Assembly: GCA_014706295.1 (NCBI GenBank)
Contig: JACSVZ010000016.1
Location: 154,218-218,217 of the forward strand
From: Lycocorax pyrrhopterus obiensis
Taxonomy: Eukaryota; Chordata; Aves; Passeriformes; Paradisaeidae
Length of the DNA: 64,000 bases
Direction of reading: 5' to 3'
The position numbers and the translations under genes were made by a program. Positions within the stretch are counted from its first letter, which is position 1. Each line of letters starts with the position of its first letter. A model generated the notes under the pieces. It was not told where the DNA came from, did not search any database, and saw only the letters and a program-made list of their open reading frames with translations. This document shows, piece by piece, positions 57,064 through 64,000 of the stretch.

Positions 57064-60000
57064 GTAAGATGGAGCAGGAGGTCGGAAAGTTTTATCCGTG
57101 TGTTATTGATTCAGCAGTGAGATGCTGAGGGTGGTCAGTTAGTTTTACACTGAGAAGGAAAGCTTGAAAAGGTACAGAAGAAACTTCAAGGAATAACCTG
57201 TTAGGTGGGAAGTTCTTCATCCAATGGAACATGCAGAAACCTCAAAGTGGCTAGCGGATGGGTTGTGGAAAAGAAAGGGATTTCAGGCAGAAGACAGAGA
57301 TTTCAGGGATTTCAGGCAGAAGGCTTCATAGTAAGTCAGAAAAAGGGATTGCATGAGCTCAGGCAGGCTATTTATCAAGTAAGCTGCTGAGCAGGAAATC
57401 AAGATGTAGCAAAAGGCTAAAAGAATAACACAATGATTACAGCAAAGTCTTTTCAGCCTGTGATTCCACTTGTCATCAGAAATCATTCATTTTAAATGCA
57501 GAAATATAAAAATGAATCCTAGAGGTTGATTAATGCATTTAATTCAGAAATAAGAAATAAAAACACAAAAGGGAGTTTATACAAAAGCATACCATTATAA
57601 GAAAATAAAACAGTCCAGCAGTTAGCAGGTAGTGTTGCACAATTCAGAGTTAATTTTAGGCTTTCGTATGTTATGAGCAAACATTTCCTAGAGTTTTCAT
57701 TTCCATGAGCATAGTTTCCTAGAGTTTATATTTTCACTAACTAAATGGTGAAGGAAGGAAGAAAAGGTCATATACTTGTACCTGTCCAGCAGAGTCTCAT
57801 CTCAACTCTCCCTTCTTTTTCATACTGCATGTAACCTCTGTGCCTTAGTTTTTTGAGCTGGGCATAATTGATTTTCTTTTGGCACCTAAACTTGCTAGAA
57901 GGGGCTGTTGGAATAGCTTCGGGTGTTTTGGGAAAGCAGTCAGGATAAAAGCAGTTCAAGCAAGATAAAGTATGTTTGATTTTGTAATTTGTGGACCAAA
58001 TCTAAAATGGTAAGGAACTTGTTCCCAAAAGCATAGCAGAGAGATAGGTGTGTGTATCTACATAAGAATTTCTTTCACCTGTCACGTGATTTCCTATAAT
58101 ATTTATCTCCAGAACATTGATGCAGTCTTCTAGTAAGTATTATTGGAAACTCTTGCATTCTTTTTTGCCCTTTTCATTGTACCTGGTCTACTGTAGTCTG
58201 CCTGTCACTTCCAGGCATATTCTGCTGGATGCAGTTTGTCTCAGTGAGAATAAAGATAATCCCTACTTTATCCATAGTGAAGGAATAGTCCTGCTAGATA
58301 AGTGACAAAAAAGAACTGTAAACCATCTTGAAGCTAGGAATCTTTTCTGTCTTAATTCCAGTCCAGGCTGGGTTCATTGCATCATTCTGGTCTTTTTTTT
58401 TCTTGTCACCATTTAGTACCAATTTTCTATTACATGTAAACATGTTGATTTCAGGGACTTGAACAAGATGTGCAAATGTGGGGTTTTTTCATCAGGCAGA
58501 TCTATCTCAGGAGTGGATCTCTACTGCTGGCACAATGTGAAATTTTAAATGAGGTGTATGCATTGTGCAGAGGAAGCACTGAGTGCTTTGGGAATTAAGT
58601 TCTTAAAAAAAAAGAAATGCATAGGTCCATTTCCCTCTTGGCCCCCTTCCCTATTCCTAAGTGCTCAACCCTCAGTTTCATTTCTTGGGAATCCATAGAA
58701 CTGTCCTTCTCTTTGCAGTTTCAGGAATACAAACACACGTGTTCTCTATGGTCAGAGGGGTTCTTGTTAATGGCAGTCCCTTAAAAACAACAGAACTTCC
58801 CTTCCCAGGATGAGTTTGACTCTGGGTGGACTGTTGCTGCGTATTTGTGCTCTCAGCTGGTTTTGGTGGAAGAGAGTGTTCTTAAGACAAAGCACTGACA
58901 AGAGTCATGTTCACAGTTCAGATTTAGCACTTAATGAGCTTTCATTTGTCTTACCCTCATATGTTTGAGGCAATATTACGGTCTTTTTAATACAAAACAA
59001 ATTGCACAAAGCCTCATGGAATTTCTCAGCTACAAAAAAGTACATGACGGGGTCAAACGCCCCGTTGAGGCTGGTGAGGCAGGAAGTGATGCGGTTGCTG
59101 AGGGCCAGGAGACGCTGTGTTTCACAGGAAGCTTTGGTCCCGATGTAATGAAGAATATAAATGTAGCGATTGACATGATAAGGTACAAAGCAAATCAGAA
59201 AGATCATCAGGACCATGATGATCATTTTGACAGCTTTTTCCTTCAGGTGTTTCTCAACTCTGTTCCCGCTCTTCAGGCTTCGGATGATGAGTAAGTAGCA
59301 AGTCACAGTAGTAACAAAGGGGAAGGTGAATGCCACTGCTAAGGACGCGAGGGCATGACGTGAGGCCTTTTCTCTGTAGAGCTGAAGGCAGACAGTTGTG
59401 TTTTTCATCTGGACTGTCTGCACACTGAGCAGCAGAGGTGCCATTGCCACACCAACGATAACCCACAGAAAGACACATGCCACATGGGCATACCGGGACC
59501 TGCGGAGCTTGATGGACTTCACAGGGTGCACAATGGCCAGGAAACGGTCAACACTGATGCACATCAGGAAGTAGATACTGGCATACATGTTGAGGTAAAA
59601 AAGGAAGCCAGTGAGTCTGCATGGGATCTCACCAAATGGCCAATGGTTACCAGAAAAATGGTATACCAGCCGGGTGGGAAGTACCAGCACGAAGGACAGG
59701 TCAGCCACAGCAAGGTGCATCAGGAAAACGTTGGCAGGTGTGCCTGACTTTTGGTCCCGGATGAAAAGCCAAAGAGCGAGGGCATTGCCAGCAAAAGCCA
59801 TGATGAAGTCCAGAAGGTAGAAAGTGGCAAAAAGCATGTTCTCAAGGTGTGTCTCTTTGCCACATTGCTCTGATGTTTCCAAAGCGTAATTTGATTGATT
59901 TGAGCAATTGAAGAGCAGGTTTGAATCTTCTGGCCCATTCATTTTTCCCCACAGTTTTGAAGAAAAAAGAAAGCCCTAAATGTGAAAGAATTAAGACAGT

Positions 60001-63000
60001 ATATTACAAAAGGGCCTGGGTTTGTGGAAAACAAACAAAAAACCCCAACAAAAGACCCAAAAACCCACACATGAAAGTCAGCAATGTCTTCTGTTTGCTA
60101 GCATCAGTGTTTAGTATGACAGGTCAGTCTGAATTTAAACCTTATATTAAAATTCTGAATACCCTCTGCTCAGCTGGGTTTACCAGAGCAGTAATTCCTG
60201 TGGAAGGAACCCCAATGAAGAGCTGGCTAGCTGGTGATGAGCTTGTCTCCAGCCTATGCTGAGGTCACTTGTATAACCAGGTAGTGAGATGCTTGTGTCT
60301 CTGGTTAAGAGGAGTGAGTTCTGTATGTCTAACTAGAAGGTATTTGCTCTGTTTCGATTTGAAAGCCTGATTCAGGACTGAGGAGTTCCTGATGAGTCAG
60401 CTTTTCTGAGCACAGGTATCTGTTGTAAGGTGATCTGGATTAGAATATCTGTCTTGTTCTTAGAAGAGATAAAAGACAGGTCAAGTACTGCTGTTATTAA
60501 AAAAATCCACAGGGTTCCTGAAAATATTTGAGCATTATTTTGGTCTAAAATCCTCTGTTTAAGGCAAATACACCTAGTTCCAACATAGGAGGAAACTTTT
60601 CAGATGGGTAGCAAACATCTCATTTGACACTGAATTGGCTCAGGGAAGATTTTAAATAATGCCCATGCTGTCAGTCACCTGTCAAAGTGTCATCCTTCCC
60701 TGCAGCTTTTATCTTCCAACATAGCGCTCTCTTTTCCTCCCTCAAAAGCCCAAGCTCCACTATGGCTTATCCAGGGCTTTTTCCAAATAGCAGCTTAGTA
60801 ATACTGATCTTAGCTTTGCCAGTCTGTTTGCAATGTTCTGAGCAGCATCAACAAGAAGTGAGATAGGATATTCTGAGCACCTAACCATGGCTTTTTATAC
60901 ATTGCTCATCTGTGAGTATAGGTGGTAGGGAAATGCAGGCAGTCTGAAATTCCAGCGTTGTCTCTATTACTTGGATTCCTCAGAAGTGTTACAGTATGTG
61001 CAGCAGTACCTCCATTGTGCTCACCATTGCATTTTGTACTGACTGACCATTTCTCCATAATATTCAATAAATATTTAAATACATCCATTATGCACTGCAT
61101 CCAGCTCCCCAACAGAACTCATTGTTCAGATGTCTAAAAATATTGGGTTCATAGAGAAACCAAAATGGGATTAAGGACAGACAAATATATTGGAAAATGT
61201 AAGAAAATTCAAGGTAATGAATATATTCAGTTTGGCTGCTGTTACTTTCAGGTGAACAGAAAACTGGAATAGCTGGAGGTTAATGTGCTGGATCACTTCT
61301 GTTTGGTTCACAGTTGAAGAGACAAAGTCAACAGCAGGGAGAGTGGATGAAATTCAGAAATTGGAAGTTCTTCCTATGGCCCCAGAGGGCCCTTTTTACT
61401 TCATGCATTGCCTGAATACCCTTCTGGATTTGAGTATTTGTAACAAGGTGCTATCTTGCCATTACTTGAAATTGCATGTGCAAGGAAGACTGTACAGCCC
61501 TTTTGTCCTTATCTATAAAAATACTTGTGAAATTGTGCTTTCACATACGAAAGGAAAATGCCCTGCTGTGGTTTTTTTGTGTGAAGGTCACAAGTTTACA
61601 GAGGAGGCCACAATTTTTTGTTCATAGTATTCATTTGTCCCTTACAAAGTAAAACCTGCAAATATTCTTGAACACAAGAGTTTAAAGTTTGTATGGGATA
61701 GTAACATTGACTCACATACTTGCCCTCCCTGGATAGAGTTAGATTAAATATGTATTTTTCTGTTGCATACCAAAAGAGAAACACATCAGACCATGCCTTT
61801 TTACTGGCTGTTAATTTACAATAGTGCATATCACCTCATGTTGTAGCTATTAAGCCTTTTTTTTGTGTCAGGCCCATTGTTTAATTATGCTTTTCATCTG
61901 CAAAAATGTAAATCAGGTGATCTTTATGTCAGGGACAGGGTGGTCTGATGGCTAAACATTGCTCTATCCGTGGTTGTGACATCTGAGCAAGCAGTAAACA
62001 CTGCCTTGGAGCAGCTGAAAAGGCAGAAACCTGGGTTGTCTGATGGAGCAAACTGGGATGGCTCTTGTCTTACTGATAATGCTTTAAATCGGTTCCCAAA
62101 GTGAAGAACTAGGCAGATTTTTCCCCGTTTACAAGCTAATTATTAGGGGTTTAGCAGCATAATACACTGAACCAATTCTATTTGAGCTGATTTCCTAAGG
62201 AGGATCTTGGAAATTCAGATTCAGCTGTGTGTCAGTGCCAGACTTAGAATAGGCAAGACTTCAAAGTTGAGAGTTTTATCCTCACTGATGACAGCATTGA
62301 GCGTGCTATGGATTTCTATACAGACATGATTTTGGTGCAAAATGCTGTGGGTTGGAGTAGAAAGGAGAATGTCAGAGCTGTCTGGAAGCCCAGTATGTCA
62401 GTGTCAGGAAGAGAGAGGCTTAGAACTAATGATAAAATTGAAATAGATTCAGTCTTTGCAAATGACGGCCTTCATAGGAGAGCTGCTGTTATCTAATTTA
62501 CTTTTTAGAGCAAGGTGAAGTGAGATGTTTTTCGTTGTCTAGTTAGAAGTTATAGAAAAGGGAAGTGGTCCTCTTTCTAATTCTGCTTATGTTTTAAGTT
62601 AGAAGGAAATTTTAATTACAGCTTTTTTTTTTTTTTTTGTAATTCTTCTTATTGGGTGAAAATAGTGGTGTAGCACTTGAGTAGGTTTGGAAAAAAGCCA
62701 ACATGTCACTAGAATTAATTGTTGGGCTTATTTTTAGAATTTATATGTTTTCAACAAAATTCTACAGCTTTAGAAAAGTAATAATTCTCTGACAGTGTGT
62801 TCTCTAGAAGGTGTCAATAGCCCTTTGCAGTTATTTGCAATTCCACTCCTATTCTCCTTGGGTTTATGCTATAAATTTAAAATAAATGTGTTTAGTTTTT
62901 TTATGCTTACAAACAAAGCACTCGGATTCCTATAGTCTGTATAAATGCTAAGAGCAAACTAGAAACCATTCCAAATAACCTAGAATATGTAGTTTGTGTT

Positions 63001-64000
63001 AAGCTATATGGTGCAAGAAGCTTTCATTCCACAGACAGAAAACTCCTTTAGGAGTTTGGCTCATTATCCAACACTTTCTGCTTGGACTGCACTCTTGATG
63101 TTGTGTGAATATTTAGTGATTTGCGTATTGCTAAACAGAGCACTGTTCTGGAATGAGCCGTTATCCCAGGCCTCCCGGGGCTGAGCTGTAATGGTGATGT
63201 CACTGCTCATTTGAAATGCATGCACTCTGACCGTATTTCATGCCCTGTTTCTCTTCTGCTCAGAAACAAGCAAGAGAACAATCCACAAGGCTGTCAGTAT
63301 GGACATAATGCAGTCACTCTTTCAGCAGATGCTCTGTCTGTCATTAATGAAAGAACTAGCAGGAGAAATCTTTAGCTCATTGTACTCAGTTACCTAGCTA
63401 GTTTGGAGCTTGTATTTGCCCACTGCAGATAAACTTGACCTATGTGTTAGGGTTTGTGATGGGTATCAGAAACTTTTGTTCTTGCTCTCAGCCAGAGCAG
63501 TTTCTGGTATGATTATACTGGTTTGTGCATTTTTATGATTATGAATTTAGTGTCTTGTTAAATGAGCATTTCCTATCTTTCACTCAAAGTACTCTTCATT
63601 AGAAATAGTCCGTTACTGGCTCAAGTTATTCTCCTGAAAATCACTCTCTGCTGAGCCTGTATTTCAGCTGAAATACTTGGTTTTTGTGAGCATCAAAGCA
63701 GTGTCAGAGAGCACTGGACATACCATACAACTGGCACAAATGGATATACATTAGATACAAAAGTTTGAAAACCTTTTTTGTTTTGAAGGAGTGATGTAAA
63801 GAAAGGCGAGGAAATTATTCTTTGAAGTTCAAAAAATGCTGCCTATTCTTAGATTCAGACATTTCCGTTACATTCATCCGCCTCGGTATGTGTTCTGCTC
63901 CTCACTGGCACCAGCTAAAACTAATGCCATTAGGAAAGCTCCTAAAAAAAGAATGCTCCTAAAGCCCCTATTAACAAAAGTTTGTCTCTTACCTCTTTAC
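57064..64000 (+). other. LIMS2: LIMS2 intron 4 (runs off the window)
   Basis: No further LIMS2 exon is seen up to 64000. It holds GPR17 on the opposite strand. The rest is AT-rich sequence with T-runs (for example 62622-62638) and no other gene or clear repeat. Confidence 0.75.
58911..59942 (-). CDS. GPR17: GPR17, class A G-protein-coupled receptor
   Basis: A 343-aa single-exon receptor, close in length and sequence to mammalian GPR17 (339 aa short form), a Gi-linked receptor best known as a brake on oligodendrocyte maturation; uracil-nucleotide and leukotriene ligands are debated. The N-terminus has sequons at N12 and N15. N53 marks TM1 and D81 marks TM2. C108 pairs with C185 of the second extracellular loop, which also has sequon N181. 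TM3 ends DRF (132-134) in place of DRY, as in its relatives. TM6 has CFVPYHVNR, TM7 has DPVMYF, and the tail ends EGKTNESSLSAKSEL, nearly unchanged from mammals. I chose the ATG at 59942-59940, which matches the short-form start. A 5' UTR exon is likely upstream but not resolved. Confidence 0.96.
   Translation of the reverse strand: MNGPEDSNLLFNCSNQSNYALETSEQCGKETHLENMLFATFYLLDFIMAFAGNALALWLFIRDQKSGTPANVFLMHLAVADLSFVLVLPTRLVYHFSGNHWPFGEIPCRLTGFLFYLNMYASIYFLMCISVDRFLAIVHPVKSIKLRRSRYAHVACVFLWVIVGVAMAPLLLSVQTVQMKNTTVCLQLYREKASRHALASLAVAFTFPFVTTVTCYLLIIRSLKSGNRVEKHLKEKAVKMIIMVLMIFLICFVPYHVNRYIYILHYIGTKASCETQRLLALSNRITSCLTSLNGAFDPVMYFFVAEKFHEALCNLFCIKKTVILPQTYEGKTNESSLSAKSEL

Overview
This window is bird nuclear DNA, and I infer a songbird-like genome. 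The evidence is two feather-type corneous beta-protein (beta-keratin) genes, many CR1 retroposons, and dense retroviral LTRs of the ERVL and beta-like types. The vertebrate genes at the right end, LIMS2 and GPR17, are intact and collinear with other amniotes. There is no sign of prokaryotic DNA.

Left part (1-17.6 kb), accessory and GC-rich. The window opens inside a minus-strand endogenous retrovirus: gag-like reading frame, primer-binding site, 865-bp LTR. Three intact tRNA genes follow, all on the minus strand with Pol III T-tracts: initiator Met, Ser-AGA and Gln-CTG. A decayed initiator-Met copy sits in a tandem duplication. Between them lies a large inverted duplication (about 7.5-14.5 kb) with one complete beta-keratin gene in each arm, transcribed outward. 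The outer 1,230 bp of the arms differ at one internal base. The inner arms are clearly older and diverged, and a CR1 separates the two zones in the right arm.

Middle part (17.6-40 kb), AT-rich and repeat-dominated: CR1 pieces, solo LTRs (several with target-site duplications), minisatellites, two dead olfactory-receptor remnants, a lone matriptase-like CUB exon with a broken donor site, and a 604-bp near-identical inverted repeat whose arms lie about 12 kb apart.

Right part (40.6-64 kb): a CpG island leads into LIMS2 (PINCH-2). Four coding exons (41172, 55472, 56570, 56943) encode the first 119 residues, LIM1 and most of LIM2; the rest lies beyond the window. Intron 1 is about 14 kb and has taken up two solo LTRs. 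GPR17 (343 aa) lies complete on the opposite strand in the intron after exon 4, the nested arrangement also known in mammals.

Proteins, TSDs and splice sites were read by eye. Repeat family names are inference, and percent identities are visual estimates unless a count is given.
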